Assembly (NCBI RefSeq): GCF_003610295.1
Contig: NZ_RAPV01000001.1
Span: forward strand, 1,488,001-1,552,000
DNA: 64,000 nucleotides
From: Paraburkholderia sp. BL23I1N1
GTDB taxonomy: Bacteria; Pseudomonadota; Gammaproteobacteria; Burkholderiales; Burkholderiaceae
Reading direction: 5' to 3'
Position numbers and translations under genes: made by a program. Below are positions 25,740 to 37,247 of this stretch, piece after piece; position 1 is the first letter of the stretch; each line of letters starts with the position of its first letter. Under the pieces are notes generated by a model. The model was given only the letters and a program-made list of their open reading frames with translations, was not told the DNA's origin and made no database searches.

Positions 25740-26230
25740 GCGGCGTGTTGCTGGCGGACCGCTACATGTCGCAGATGACCGAAGCCGATCTGGACGAGGT
25801 CGCGGCCATTGAAAAGGTCGCCTACGAATTCCCCTGGAGCCGCGGCAATTTCGGCGATTCGCTGCGCAACGGCTATTTCGGCATCTGCCTGCGTCACGTC
25901 ACGGGCACGCTGATCGGTTACTGCGTGCTGATGCCGGTGGTCGATGAAATGCATCTGCTCAATTTGTGCGTGACACCTGCCGCGCAAGGCGCCGGTGCCG
26001 GGCTCGCGCTGTTGCGCGAAGCGGTGCGCATTACGCGCGCCGAAAAACTCGAAGGCCTTCTGCTCGAAGTGCGGCCGTCGAATCATCGGGCTATCCGGCT
26101 TTACGAACGCTTCGGCTTTGCGTCGATTGGCCGGCGCAAAAACTATTATCCGGCGCGACATCGCAGCCGGGAGGACGCCATTGTGATGCGTTTCTCGTTT
26201 GCCACGGAGGGCGCAGATGGCCGTGCATGA
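25736..26230 (+). CDS. rimI: Ribosomal protein S18 alanine N-acetyltransferase
   Basis: A 164-residue GNAT enzyme that acetylates the N-terminal alanine of ribosomal protein S18. Motif A is LCVTPAAQGAGAGLALL, preceded by EMHLLNL, and motif B is RPSNHRAIRLYERFGFASIGRRKNYY split around residues 115-140, all typical of RimI. Overlap with tsaB by ATGA and with the UDG gene by 14 bases implies translational coupling. The tsaB-rimI pair is conserved in proteobacteria. Confidence 0.93.
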   Translation: MSGVLLADRYMSQMTEADLDEVAAIEKVAYEFPWSRGNFGDSLRNGYFGICLRHVTGTLIGYCVLMPVVDEMHLLNLCVTPAAQGAGAGLALLREAVRITRAEKLEGLLLEVRPSNHRAIRLYERFGFASIGRRKNYYPARHRSREDAIVMRFSFATEGADGRA

Positions 26231-27308
26231 ATCGGTACTGGAAGAGTTTGGGCTGACGCCGCTGTGGGTGCGTCGCGGCACGTCGGCGGCGCAGGAAACC
26301 ACGGTTGAAGCTGAGGCCGGGCAGGGCGCTGGCGCGTTAGCGGATCAGGCGGCGCGGCTCGACGATCCGCGTGCGGCGGCGCGTGAAGCGTCGTCGGTTG
26401 CGCATGCGCCGGATAGTCGGCAGGTAGCGTCCGTGACCGGCACGCCGCGGCCCGCGGTGCGTGCGGGCGAAACGCGGCAAGCGGATGCCGCGCGAACGCA
26501 GGGCGAGCGTCGTCCACCGCCACCCGCGCAGGAACAGGCGCAAGGGCGGATGGAAGCACAGTCCGATGCCCGGCAGCCGGTACAACAACCGTCGCCGCAA
26601 TCGCGAGCATCCGAGCCACCCGCGTTCGACGCTCCGCCCGACGATGATTTCGCATGGTTCGACGATCAACCTGCTCACGCTCCCGTAGAAGCGCGCCGCG
26701 AGGCGCCTGAGCCCGCCTCGATTCAGACGCTCGACTGGGACGCGTTGAGCGAGCAGGTCGCCGCTTGCCAACGCTGTCGTCTGTGCGAGAAACGCACGAA
26801 TACGGTATTCGGTGTCGGCGATCGCAATGCCGACTGGATGCTGATCGGCGAGGCACCTGGTGAGAACGAAGATCGTCTGGGCGAGCCGTTCGTCGGCCAG
26901 GCCGGCAAGCTGCTCGACAATATGCTGCGTTCGCTGACGCTCGCGCGCGACAGCAACGTCTATATCGCCAACTTGATCAAGTGCCGCCCGCCCGGCAACC
27001 GCAATCCCGAACCGGACGAAGTCGCGCGTTGCGAGCCTTATCTGCAACGGCAGGTGGCACTGCTCAAGCCGAAGCTGATCGTCGCGCTGGGCCGCTTCGC
27101 CGCGCAAAGTCTGCTTAAGACCGAGGCGAGCATTTCGTCGCTGCGCGGCCGTGTGCACGAATATGAAGGCGTGCCGGTGATCGTCACCTATCACCCGGCG
27201 TATCTGCTGCGCAGCCTGCCCGACAAGGCGAAGGCCTGGGCGGACCTGTGCCTCGCGCGCGACACGTGGCTCGCGGCGGGCGGTGTGCCGTCCAGCGCGG
27301 CAAAGTGA
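26217..27308 (+). CDS. Family-4 uracil-DNA glycosylase with long disordered N-terminus
   Basis: A 363-residue protein. The C-terminal 190 residues are a family-4 (iron-sulfur) uracil-DNA glycosylase: Fe-S cysteines in CQRCRLC and further cysteines in [12 protein letters not shown] and VARCEP, the catalytic [20 protein letters not shown], and HPAYLLRS at the base-binding end. It removes uracil from DNA to start base excision repair. The first 170 residues are Ala/Arg/Gln/Glu/Pro-rich with no visible fold. Most family-4 enzymes are about 200-250 residues, so this extension is notable though common in Burkholderia relatives. The ATG at 26217 lies inside the end of rimI, and the stop overlaps the next GTG. 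Confidence 0.92.
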   Translation: MAVHESVLEEFGLTPLWVRRGTSAAQETTVEAEAGQGAGALADQAARLDDPRAAAREASSVAHAPDSRQVASVTGTPRPAVRAGETRQADAARTQGERRPPPPAQEQAQGRMEAQSDARQPVQQPSPQSRASEPPAFDAPPDDDFAWFDDQPAHAPVEARREAPEPASIQTLDWDALSEQVAACQRCRLCEKRTNTVFGVGDRNADWMLIGEAPGENEDRLGEPFVGQAGKLLDNMLRSLTLARDSNVYIANLIKCRPPGNRNPEPDEVARCEPYLQRQVALLKPKLIVALGRFAAQSLLKTEASISSLRGRVHEYEGVPVIVTYHPAYLLRSLPDKAKAWADLCLARDTWLAAGGVPSSAAK

Positions 27309-28378
27309 CGGACGCAAGCGGCCCGGTGGCGCGGCTCGCCGTTGCGCCCGGCCCATCCGCGGCGATGCTCGATGAGTTGCTCGACACATTGCGCGTACCG
27401 GCCTTGCGCGATCTCGCGTGGTTGCTGCTGAGCGCCGATTTGTTGCGCGCGCAACCACCCGTGGGCGCGCTCGCCCGTCCTTTCGACTCGCAGCAGGAAG
27501 CTAATGCCACCGTCGACTGGTTACGCGCGCTGGACGCCGATCCGGCCGACTTGCAGCGCGACCTCGCCGCGACGCGAATCACACGTCTTGGTCGCTACGC
27601 CGAACGGCTGCTCGAATGGTTCCTGCAACACGGGCCGGCGGCGCGGCTGGTCGCGGCCGGTGTGCCGTTGCGGCGCTCGGGCGTGACGCTCGGTGAATGC
27701 GATTTTCTCGTGGCGACGCAGCAGGGCGCGCGCCTGCATTGGGAGTTGGCGGTGAAGTGCTATCTGCATGCGGGCGAAAGCCATGAGCAGCCGGCCACGC
27801 AGTCGACGGCACGATTAGCCGATTACGTCGGCCCGAATCTGAAGGACCGCTTCGATCTGAAGCTCGCGCATGTGCTGAATCATCAACTGCCGTTGAGCGC
27901 GCGCGAAGAGTTTGCATCGGTTGGGTATGCGGGGCCGTGGACGCCGCAGATGTTTATCAAAGGCTGGCTGTTCTACCGAGCGGGTGAAACGCCTGCCGAT
28001 CCTGTCGAACTCGATCCGTCGCATGGACGGGGCTGGTGGGTCACGCGCAACGATTGGCCGGATTTTGCCGCGGCGCATGCGCAGACGTGGCGCGAGTTGC
28101 CACGGTTGGAATGGCTTGCGCCGCGACGGCACGAGCGAGGTGCAGCGGGCACGCCGGGCGAGTCGGAAGGAGTGAGATTCGCTTTTGTCGATGCTCAAAC
28201 GCTCGCTACGCAAACGTCACATCAGCACGGACCGACAATGGTCGCGGCGTTCGTCGATGACAGCGCAGGTAACCGCATTGAACGCTCGCGTGGCTTTATC
28301 GTGCCGAACGATTGGCCTGAGTTGGCGCAGGCCTACGCGCGGCAATCGCGCGAACAACAGGGCGGCCGCAAGCACTAG
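27305..28378 (+). CDS. DUF1853 family protein, possible PD-(D/E)XK nuclease fold
   Basis: A 357-residue protein of the DUF1853 family, with no established function. The pattern GE-x-D (Glu131, Asp133) followed 14 residues later by WELAVK (Glu147, Lys151) resembles the catalytic core of PD-(D/E)XK nucleases, for example the GE-IDLI...VEVK pattern of YraN. The GTG at 27305 is chosen because it overlaps the UDG stop (GTGA); the longer frame runs deep into the UDG gene. As the last gene of the tsaB-rimI-UDG operon it may act in DNA repair, which is inference only. Confidence 0.75.
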   Translation: MTDASGPVARLAVAPGPSAAMLDELLDTLRVPALRDLAWLLLSADLLRAQPPVGALARPFDSQQEANATVDWLRALDADPADLQRDLAATRITRLGRYAERLLEWFLQHGPAARLVAAGVPLRRSGVTLGECDFLVATQQGARLHWELAVKCYLHAGESHEQPATQSTARLADYVGPNLKDRFDLKLAHVLNHQLPLSAREEFASVGYAGPWTPQMFIKGWLFYRAGETPADPVELDPSHGRGWWVTRNDWPDFAAAHAQTWRELPRLEWLAPRRHERGAAGTPGESEGVRFAFVDAQTLATQTSHQHGPTMVAAFVDDSAGNRIERSRGFIVPNDWPELAQAYARQSREQQGGRKH

Positions 28379-28439
28379 CGGCGTAGGGAGGTGCAACGCA
28401 GCGGCCAGCGCCGCTGCGATGTCGAAGCACCTTCTTGTC

Positions 28440-29246
28440 TCACCACCACCGGTAAAAATGATGCACCGGTCCGACGCCGCTGCCGACGTCGAGCCGATCG
28501 CTCGCCTGCAACGCGCCGGTCAGATACAGTTTGGCGTCCGCGACCGCGCTCGCCAGATCGGCGCGCTGCGGAATCAGCGCCGCAATCGCCGACGATAGCG
28601 TGCAGCCCGTCCCGTGCGTATTCTTCACCGGCACGCGCGGGCCGCCCAGGCGCAGCGTGCCGCTATCCTGGACGAGCCAGTCGGGACTGTCCACTGCGCT
28701 CAAATGCCCCCCCTTCATCAGCACCGCCCGCGCGCCAAGCGCACGCAGCGCTTCGCCTTGTTCGACCATGCCGGCTTCGTCGGTGGCGGCTTCTACGCCT
28801 AGCAAGGCCGCGGCTTCCGGCAGATTGGGTGTGAGCAGATCGGCGAGCGGCAGCAACTCGTCGCGCACGGCGGCAACTGCATCCGGGAGCAGCAGCGCGT
28901 GATTGCTCTTCGAAATCATCACCGTGTCGAGCACGATATGTTTCGGTTTGTGCCGCCGCAGCGCATCGGCAACCGCGCGCGCGATTTGCGCATTCGCCAG
29001 CATGCCGATCTTCACGGCGTCGATACGGATGTCGTCGAACACCGCGTCGAGTTGCGCGGTGATAAAGGCGGGTTCCGGCGCGTGAATCGCCGTGACGCCG
29101 CGCGTGTTCTGTGCGGTGAGCGCGGTGATCACGCTCGCGCCGTAGGCGCCGAGCGCCGAGAAAGCCTTCAGATCGGCTTGAATGCCGGCGCCGCCGCCGG
29201 AATCGGAACCGGCGATCGTCAGCACATTGGGAATGGGTTGAGTCAT
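28440..29246 (-). CDS. thiD: Hydroxymethylpyrimidine/phosphomethylpyrimidine kinase
   Basis: A 268-residue ribokinase-like enzyme that phosphorylates HMP and HMP-P in thiamine biosynthesis. The N-terminal TIAGSDSGGGAGIQADLKAF is the HMP-binding hallmark, and the C-terminal NTHGTGCTLSSAIAA holds the anion hole and catalytic Asp-replacement typical of ThiD (GTGC). ATG at 29246. It is convergent with the DUF1853 gene and lies downstream of lplT with a 55-base gap. Confidence 0.95.
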   Translation of the reverse strand: MTQPIPNVLTIAGSDSGGGAGIQADLKAFSALGAYGASVITALTAQNTRGVTAIHAPEPAFITAQLDAVFDDIRIDAVKIGMLANAQIARAVADALRRHKPKHIVLDTVMISKSNHALLLPDAVAAVRDELLPLADLLTPNLPEAAALLGVEAATDEAGMVEQGEALRALGARAVLMKGGHLSAVDSPDWLVQDSGTLRLGGPRVPVKNTHGTGCTLSSAIAALIPQRADLASAVADAKLYLTGALQASDRLDVGSGVGPVHHFYRWW

Positions 29247-29301
29247 GGCAAAGCGAGGAAAGGGGGAAGGCGCGGGCAGTAAGCGCGGTGCCCGCCGCGC
29301 G

Positions 29302-30609
29302 TCAGTGCTTGGCTTCGCCGATCAGCGCGACCGAGTCGAACGCGCGTTGGTTAGCCAGGTGGCGCCGCATTACGAGCCACATCATCAGGCAGACGAAGGT
29401 GCCGAATAGCACGATCACCGCCGAGACCGGCACGTCGAGCCAAACCAGCACGGCGTACAGGCACAGCATCACGAGCACCGAGAGATTTTCGTTGAAGTTC
29501 TGCACGGCGATCGAATGACCCGCCGACAGCAGCACGTGGCCGCGATGCTGGAGTAGCGCATTCATCGGCACGACGAAAAATCCCGACAGGCCGCCGACGA
29601 TCATCAGGAAGATATACGCGACGATCAGATAGCCCGGCACATGCATACGGCCGAAATACAGACCCCAATGCGTGGGGAACAGATTCCGTGTGTAGAAGGC
29701 CATCAGCATCACGGCGATGCCCATAATGATACCGACCGGAAGCACCGACAGCGATTTCTTCAACGGCACGCGGGAAGCCGCGAAAATCGCGCCGGCCGCC
29801 ACGCCCACTGCCACCACCGCTTGCAGAATCGCGGCTTCCGAAAGCGACATGTTCAGCGACACTTCGGCCCATTTCAGCACGATGAATTGCAGCGTCGCGC
29901 CGGCGCCCCAAAAAAGCGTGGTGACCGCGAGCGAAATCTGGCCGAGCTTGTCACGCCACAGCACGAGAAAGCAGTCGGCGAAATCGGTGATCAGCTTGAT
30001 CGGGCCGCGTTCCTGTTTCGGATAGCGCGCGCCGGTGTCGGGAATGCGCAGATTGAAGAGCGCGGCGATCACGTAAATGGCCATGATCACCAGCATCGCC
30101 GCTTCAGCGGGTGTGTTGACCGTGGGAATGTGGTGCCTGAGGATCGGCGCGGCAATATGCGGGCTAATGAGCGCGCCCCCTAGCACGGTGCCGAGAATGA
30201 TCGAGCCGACCGTGGTGCCTTCGATCCAGCCGTTCGCCGCGACCAGCCGGTCAGGCGGCAGCAGTTCGGTAAGAATGCCGTACTTGGCGGGCGAGTAGGC
30301 CGCCGCGCCGAAACCCACAATGCCATAGGCGATCAACGGGTGCGCGCCGACCAGCATCGTGATACAGCCAAGAACCTTGATGGTGTTGGTGACGAACATC
30401 ACGTGGCCCTTCGGCCGGGAGTCGGCGAAGGCGCCCACGAAGGCGGCCAGAACGACGTACGACAGCACAAAGAACAACTTGAGCAGCGGCGTCATCCAGT
30501 TCGGGGCGTGAAGATCTTTCAGCAGTGCGATAGCAGCGATCAGAAGCGCATTGTCGGCCAGCGACGAAAAAAACTGCGCGGCCATGATGGTGTAAAAACC
30601 TTTTTTCAT
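29302..30609 (-). CDS. lplT: Lysophospholipid transporter LplT (MFS)
   Basis: A 435-residue inner-membrane protein with about 12 hydrophobic segments, starting MKKGFYTIMAAQFFSSLADNA, a typical LplT beginning. The MFS loop AFVGAFADSRPKGHVMF follows helix 2. LplT flips lysophospholipids inward for re-acylation. No acyltransferase gene (Aas) is adjacent or fused here, unlike in enterobacteria. It is divergent from alr; the 218 bases between them would hold both promoters. Confidence 0.9.
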   Translation of the reverse strand: MKKGFYTIMAAQFFSSLADNALLIAAIALLKDLHAPNWMTPLLKLFFVLSYVVLAAFVGAFADSRPKGHVMFVTNTIKVLGCITMLVGAHPLIAYGIVGFGAAAYSPAKYGILTELLPPDRLVAANGWIEGTTVGSIILGTVLGGALISPHIAAPILRHHIPTVNTPAEAAMLVIMAIYVIAALFNLRIPDTGARYPKQERGPIKLITDFADCFLVLWRDKLGQISLAVTTLFWGAGATLQFIVLKWAEVSLNMSLSEAAILQAVVAVGVAAGAIFAASRVPLKKSLSVLPVGIIMGIAVMLMAFYTRNLFPTHWGLYFGRMHVPGYLIVAYIFLMIVGGLSGFFVVPMNALLQHRGHVLLSAGHSIAVQNFNENLSVLVMLCLYAVLVWLDVPVSAVIVLFGTFVCLMMWLVMRRHLANQRAFDSVALIGEAKH

Positions 30610-30827
30610 CTGATGCGATGCTGTCCTCGCTGCGGTCTATCCGCCCCGGCCGTATCTAAAGCGTCCGGGCTTATACCGTTCGAAATGGGTTGTGCGCACG
30701 GCTTTATATCACGAAAATAGCTGAATTCGGACTAGCAAAATCCTTGATCGCACCGCCCAGCGGGCTGCCGAGCACTGAAAACGCCCTGTAAGCTCCTGAT
30801 TCGCAAGCGTCTTTACGAAAATTACCT

Positions 30828-31898
30828 ATGCCGCGCCCGCTCTCAGCCACGATTCATACTGCCGCACTCGCCAATAATCTCGCCGTCGCCCGGCGTTACG
30901 CACCAAAATCCAAGATCTGGGCCGTCGTCAAGGCGAACGCATACGGGCACGGCCTCGCGCGCGCTTTTCCCGGCTTGCGCGCAACCGACGGCTTTGGTCT
31001 GCTGGACCTTGAAGAAGCCGTGAAGTTGCGTGAATTGGGCTGGGCCGGGCCGATTCTGTTGCTCGAAGGCTTCTTTCGTCCAACCGATATCGACGTGATC
31101 GACCGCTACAGCCTGACCACGGCGCTGCACTCGGACGAACAGCTGCGCATGCTTGAAATGGCGCGTCTGTCCAAGCCCGTCAATATCCAGCTGAAGATGA
31201 ACACCGGCATGAACCGCCTCGGGTACACGGTGGAAAAATTCCGCTCCGCGTGGGAGCGTGCGCGGGCTTGCCAGGGCGTCGGCCAGATCACGTTGATGAC
31301 CCATTTCTCGGATGCCGACGGCGAACGCGGCATCGCCCATCAGATGGAAGCATTCGAGCGCGGCGCGCAAGGGATTGCCGGCGCGCGCAGCCTGTCGAAT
31401 TCCGCGGCGACGCTGTGGCATCCCGCCGCGCACTTCGACTGGGTGCGCCCAGGCATCATGCTGTACGGGGCGTCGCCCTCGGGTGTGACGGCCGCGATCG
31501 CAGGCACCGGCCTGCAACCGGCCATGACGCTCGCCTCCGAACTGATCGCCGTGCAGACGATCGCCGAAGGCAATACGGTCGGCTATGGTTCGGTGTTCAA
31601 GGCGCGCGCATCGATGCGCATCGGTGTGGTGGCCTGCGGTTACGCGGACGGTTATCCGCGAGTCGCGCCGGAAGGCACGCCGGTGATCGTCGACGGCGTG
31701 CGGACGCGGATCGTCGGGCGGGTGTCGATGGACATGCTGACCGTCGACCTGACGCCGATCCCGACGGCCAACGTCGGTTCGCGTGTCGAGCTGTGGGGCA
31801 CGTCGCTGCCGATCGACGACGTCGCACAGGCGTGCGGCACGATCGGCTACGAGCTGATGTGCGCGGTGGCGCCGCGCGTGCCGGTGCGCGCGGAGTAG
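30828..31898 (+). CDS. alr: Alanine racemase (catabolic/biosynthetic, PLP)
   Basis: A 356-residue PLP enzyme that interconverts L- and D-alanine for peptidoglycan. The PLP lysine lies in [13 protein letters not shown] near residue 35, and the catalytic tyrosine is in the C-terminal [12 protein letters not shown] / CGYADGYPR region. The conserved NTGMNRLGY is also present. The length matches Alr/DadX. It is followed by radA on the same strand, 155 bases on. Confidence 0.95.
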   Translation: MPRPLSATIHTAALANNLAVARRYAPKSKIWAVVKANAYGHGLARAFPGLRATDGFGLLDLEEAVKLRELGWAGPILLLEGFFRPTDIDVIDRYSLTTALHSDEQLRMLEMARLSKPVNIQLKMNTGMNRLGYTVEKFRSAWERARACQGVGQITLMTHFSDADGERGIAHQMEAFERGAQGIAGARSLSNSAATLWHPAAHFDWVRPGIMLYGASPSGVTAAIAGTGLQPAMTLASELIAVQTIAEGNTVGYGSVFKARASMRIGVVACGYADGYPRVAPEGTPVIVDGVRTRIVGRVSMDMLTVDLTPIPTANVGSRVELWGTSLPIDDVAQACGTIGYELMCAVAPRVPVRAE

Positions 31899-32053
31899 GG
31901 CGCAGCGCGCTGACAGGCTGGTGAGAGCCGCCGATGGCGGCCTCAATGGCGGTTGTTGCGAAGCGGGGTCCCCATGACGATTGCAGTGAGTTCCTCGATG
32001 AGGAGCCTCTGCGAACGTACCAATTCAAAGAACAGCAACACAGGCAAGGGCGC

Positions 32054-33430
32054 GTGGCTAAACAGAAGACGTTGTACATCTGCAGTGAATGCGGCGGCCA
32101 ATCGCCGAAGTGGGCCGGGCAGTGCCCGTCATGCAATGCGTGGAACACGCTGGTGGAATCGGTCGCGGAGACGCCCTCCACGCATCGCTTCCAGTCGCTC
32201 GCAAAGAGTGCGCCGGTGCGGCGTCTCGCCGATATCGACGCCTCCGACGTGCCACGCTTTTCGACCGGCGTCAGCGAATTCGACCGCGTGCTGGGCGGCG
32301 GCCTCGTGCCAGGCGGCGTGGTGCTGATTGGCGGCGATCCGGGCATCGGCAAATCGACGTTGCTGCTGCAGTCGCTCGCGGAAATCGCCGCGGACAAACG
32401 CGCGCTTTATATCAGCGGCGAAGAATCGGCCGCGCAGATTGCGTTGCGTGCGCAACGACTTTCGTTGCTGGAACCAGGCTCGAAGGCGAGCGAGCTGCAA
32501 CTGCTGGCAGAAATCCAGCTCGAGAAAATCCAGGCGACGATCGCCGAGCAGCGGCCGGACGTCGCGGTGATCGACTCGATTCAAACCGTTTATTCCGACG
32601 CGCTGACCTCCGCACCCGGTTCGGTCGCGCAGGTGCGCGAGTGCGCGGCGCAATTGACGCGCATCGCCAAACAGTCGGGCACCACCATCATCATGGTCGG
32701 CCACGTCACCAAGGAAGGTGCGCTCGCCGGGCCGCGCGTGCTCGAACACATCGTCGATACGGTGCTGTACTTCGAGGGCGACACGCATTCCTCGTACCGG
32801 TTGGTGCGCGCGATCAAGAACCGCTTCGGCGCGGTCAACGAACTGGGCGTGTTCGCGATGACCGAACGCGGTCTGCGCGGGGTCGCCAATCCGTCGGCGT
32901 TGTTTCTGTCGCAGCACGAGCAGTCCGTGCCGGGGTCGTGCGTGCTGGTGACGCAGGAGGGCACGCGGCCGCTGCTGGTCGAAGTGCAGGCGCTGGTCGA
33001 CTCGGCCAACGCGCCGAATCCACGGCGCCTTGCCGTGGGGCTGGAACAGAACCGTCTGGCGATGCTGCTGGCGGTGTTGCATCGGCACGCGGGCATCGCC
33101 TGTTTCGACCAGGATGTGTTCCTGAATGCGGTCGGCGGCGTGAAGATCACCGAGCCCGCGGCCGACCTGGCCGTGCTGTTCGCGATTCACTCATCGATGC
33201 GCAACAAGCCGCTGCCCAAGGGGCTGGTCGTATTCGGCGAAGTGGGCCTCGCCGGCGAAATCCGGCCATCGCCGCGCGGTCAGGATCGCCTTAAGGAAGC
33301 GGCCAAACTGGGCTTTTCGGTCGCGGTCATTCCGAAGGCCAATGCACCCAAACAGCCGATTGAAGGCTTACAGGTTGTTGCAGTTGAAAGGATCGAGCAA
33401 GCCATCGATCGGGTCCGCACGCTCGAATAG
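32054..33430 (+). CDS. radA: DNA repair protein RadA
   Basis: A 458-residue RadA (Sms), a RecA-like helicase that helps branch migration in recombination. An N-terminal zinc finger (CSECGGQSPKWAGQCPSC) is followed by Walker A GGDPGIGKST, the RadA-specific KNRFG motif (KNRFGAVNELGVF) and a C-terminal Lon-protease-like domain (VVFGEVGLAGEIRPSPRG). The GTG at 32054 (VAKQKTLYICSECG) gives the usual N-terminus; the longer frame to 31934 adds unrelated residues. Confidence 0.95.
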   Translation: MAKQKTLYICSECGGQSPKWAGQCPSCNAWNTLVESVAETPSTHRFQSLAKSAPVRRLADIDASDVPRFSTGVSEFDRVLGGGLVPGGVVLIGGDPGIGKSTLLLQSLAEIAADKRALYISGEESAAQIALRAQRLSLLEPGSKASELQLLAEIQLEKIQATIAEQRPDVAVIDSIQTVYSDALTSAPGSVAQVRECAAQLTRIAKQSGTTIIMVGHVTKEGALAGPRVLEHIVDTVLYFEGDTHSSYRLVRAIKNRFGAVNELGVFAMTERGLRGVANPSALFLSQHEQSVPGSCVLVTQEGTRPLLVEVQALVDSANAPNPRRLAVGLEQNRLAMLLAVLHRHAGIACFDQDVFLNAVGGVKITEPAADLAVLFAIHSSMRNKPLPKGLVVFGEVGLAGEIRPSPRGQDRLKEAAKLGFSVAVIPKANAPKQPIEGLQVVAVERIEQAIDRVRTLE

Positions 33431-33573
33431 ACGGGGCTCCGGCGCCCACGGGCGCTGCCGCCGCCGTAATGCGCGGTAAATATCTCCATATTGGCTGTAA
33501 CCTACCCGACATTCCTTTTTCCTAAGCTGCGAAGGTATTGCATCCCTTGTGATGCCGGAAAGAGGATCGCGCC

Positions 33574-33852
33574 TTGAAACAGTCATATGAAACCGTGGTC
33601 GAGCGGCCGATGCAGGTGCGCGGCTGCCGTGTCTCCGAGCCCATTCGCCAGCCTTGGGGCGGTGCTTGCCGGATTGTCGAGTGGATCGACACGACGGGGC
33701 AGATTTCGCGCCGGGTGGTGGCCGAACACGTCACTCCCGCCGAAGTGCGCGCAACGATCAGCCGTCACGTGGAAGGCCGCAAACATTTCCTGTACGACGA
33801 CGAAAAAACTCCGCGTCAGGTTTTGCCGCGGCAGCCGGTGGCGCGGCGCTGA
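33574..33852 (+). CDS. Small hypothetical protein
   Basis: A 92-residue basic protein, possibly of the Burkholderia-specific DUF2866 group, though I am not certain of that name. It starts at TTG with an AGAGGA site seven bases upstream. No membrane segment, signal peptide or known motif is visible; the middle reads RIVEWIDTTGQISRRVVAEHV and the end is rich in Arg/Pro. It stands alone after radA. Confidence 0.65.
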   Translation: MKQSYETVVERPMQVRGCRVSEPIRQPWGGACRIVEWIDTTGQISRRVVAEHVTPAEVRATISRHVEGRKHFLYDDEKTPRQVLPRQPVARR

Positions 33853-33928
33853 GGTTTCGGGGCGGTGGGGCGTGAGCCCGCACCGCAGAGCGCCTGGCCA
33901 AATCTGAGCTTGGCCTTTTTGCTTAGCC

Positions 33929-35131
33929 CTAGTCGCGCTTCAATGGCGCGTGACGGGTGTGGCCACCTTCGTCCCCAGCTTCGTCGCCGTTCTGGTCTTC
34001 GCTCATCGCGGCGTACGGTTGCAGGTTGAACAGCGGATGCTGCGCGGCTTCCGTCGGGGTCAGCACCGGCGAGACGCAGCAGTCCAGCGATTCCAGCAGC
34101 AACACCCATTCCTCCAGCGGGCGCTTGCCGATCAGGTCGGCGAAATCCTGCGTCAGCGCGGCGGCGTCCGGGCCGCCGATCGCCTGACCCAGGCTCCAGT
34201 GACGCGTCGCCCATTCGGGGCGGTCCAGCGCCATGCACAGCGTTTCCCAGAATTTGAGTTCGAGCGCGCCGACCGCGAGCCAGCGGTTGTTGAGTGTCCG
34301 ATACAGGTTGTAGCAGGGCACACCGCCGTTCAGCAGACCGGCGCCGGCGGCCGGCGCGGCGCCCTCATTGGCGAGCGCCACTTGCGCGACGACGTTGTGC
34401 GCATGCGTGACGTGCGTCATGGATACATCGACGAAGCGGCCGGCGCCGCCGCGCGACACATGCCACAACGCGGCAAGAATCTGCGTCACGGCGCTTAACG
34501 CGCCGCCGAGCAGGTCGGCAATCTGGAAATTCGGCAGAATCGGCGTGCCGTCGCGGCTCGCCAGTTGATCGAGCACGCCCGCATAGCCGATGTAGTTCAG
34601 ATCGTGACCGGGATGGTCGACAAACGGACCGCTCGCACCGTAACCGCTGATCGCGCAGTAGACCAGCCGCGGATTGACCGCGCGCAGGGTTTCGTAGCCG
34701 ATACCGAGGCGCTCCATCACGCCGGGACGGAAGCTCTCGATCAGCACATCCGCTTCGGCCGCGAGCGCGCGTAGCACGTTGCGTCCTGGTTCCGATTTGA
34801 GGTCGAGGCGCGTTTCGCGCTTGCCGCGATTCACCAGCCGGTAAAACGCGCCGGGGCGGCCTGCCACGCGGTCGCCCGACGATTGCATCATCGTGCGGGT
34901 GGGGTCGCCCGCGCCGGGCGCTTCAATCTTCAGCACGTCGGCGCCGAGTTCTGCAAGCCGCAAGGCGGCCACCGGACCGGGCAGCAGGCGCGTCAGGTCC
35001 AGCACACGCAGGCCTTGCAGCGGAGCCGGCGCTGCCACCTGCGACGACGCGACCGATGACGCTGATGAAGACGCGGAGAGCAACTCAGATGAGGACTCCG
35101 ATGAAGACGCAGACGAGCTCACGGGTGACAA
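33929..35131 (-). CDS. CaiB/BaiF-family CoA-transferase or alpha-methylacyl-CoA racemase
   Basis: A 400-residue class III CoA-transferase-fold enzyme. The start of the domain LQGLRVLDLTRLLPGPVAALRLAELGADVLKIE is typical. The GHDLNYIGYAGVLD segment, with its His-Asp, is characteristic of alpha-methylacyl-CoA racemases, which epimerise 2-methyl-branched acyl-CoAs. The first 36 residues are a Ser-rich low-complexity run. The TTG at 35131 has a GGAGG site six bases upstream, so the extension is probably translated. It lies 46 bases downstream of the ABC-F gene and is likely co-transcribed. Confidence 0.87.
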   Translation of the reverse strand: MSPVSSSASSSESSSELLSASSSASSVASSQVAAPAPLQGLRVLDLTRLLPGPVAALRLAELGADVLKIEAPGAGDPTRTMMQSSGDRVAGRPGAFYRLVNRGKRETRLDLKSEPGRNVLRALAAEADVLIESFRPGVMERLGIGYETLRAVNPRLVYCAISGYGASGPFVDHPGHDLNYIGYAGVLDQLASRDGTPILPNFQIADLLGGALSAVTQILAALWHVSRGGAGRFVDVSMTHVTHAHNVVAQVALANEGAAPAAGAGLLNGGVPCYNLYRTLNNRWLAVGALELKFWETLCMALDRPEWATRHWSLGQAIGGPDAAALTQDFADLIGKRPLEEWVLLLESLDCCVSPVLTPTEAAQHPLFNLQPYAAMSEDQNGDEAGDEGGHTRHAPLKRD

Positions 35132-35177
35132 GGGCTACCTCCGATCGATGCCGGCGCGGTCCAGCAACTGCCTGCCG

Positions 35178-37112
<1,935 letters not shown>

Positions 37113-37247
37113 GAAGAGGCCGGCGGAAGAAAAACGCTATTTTAGACTGCCGGGGCTGACACCGGGCGCTCAGCCAGGATCGGCCATTCGGCCGACTGTA
37201 CCGGCGCATCTTTTGGCATAGACTGACGGCTTTTACGGGGAGAACAC

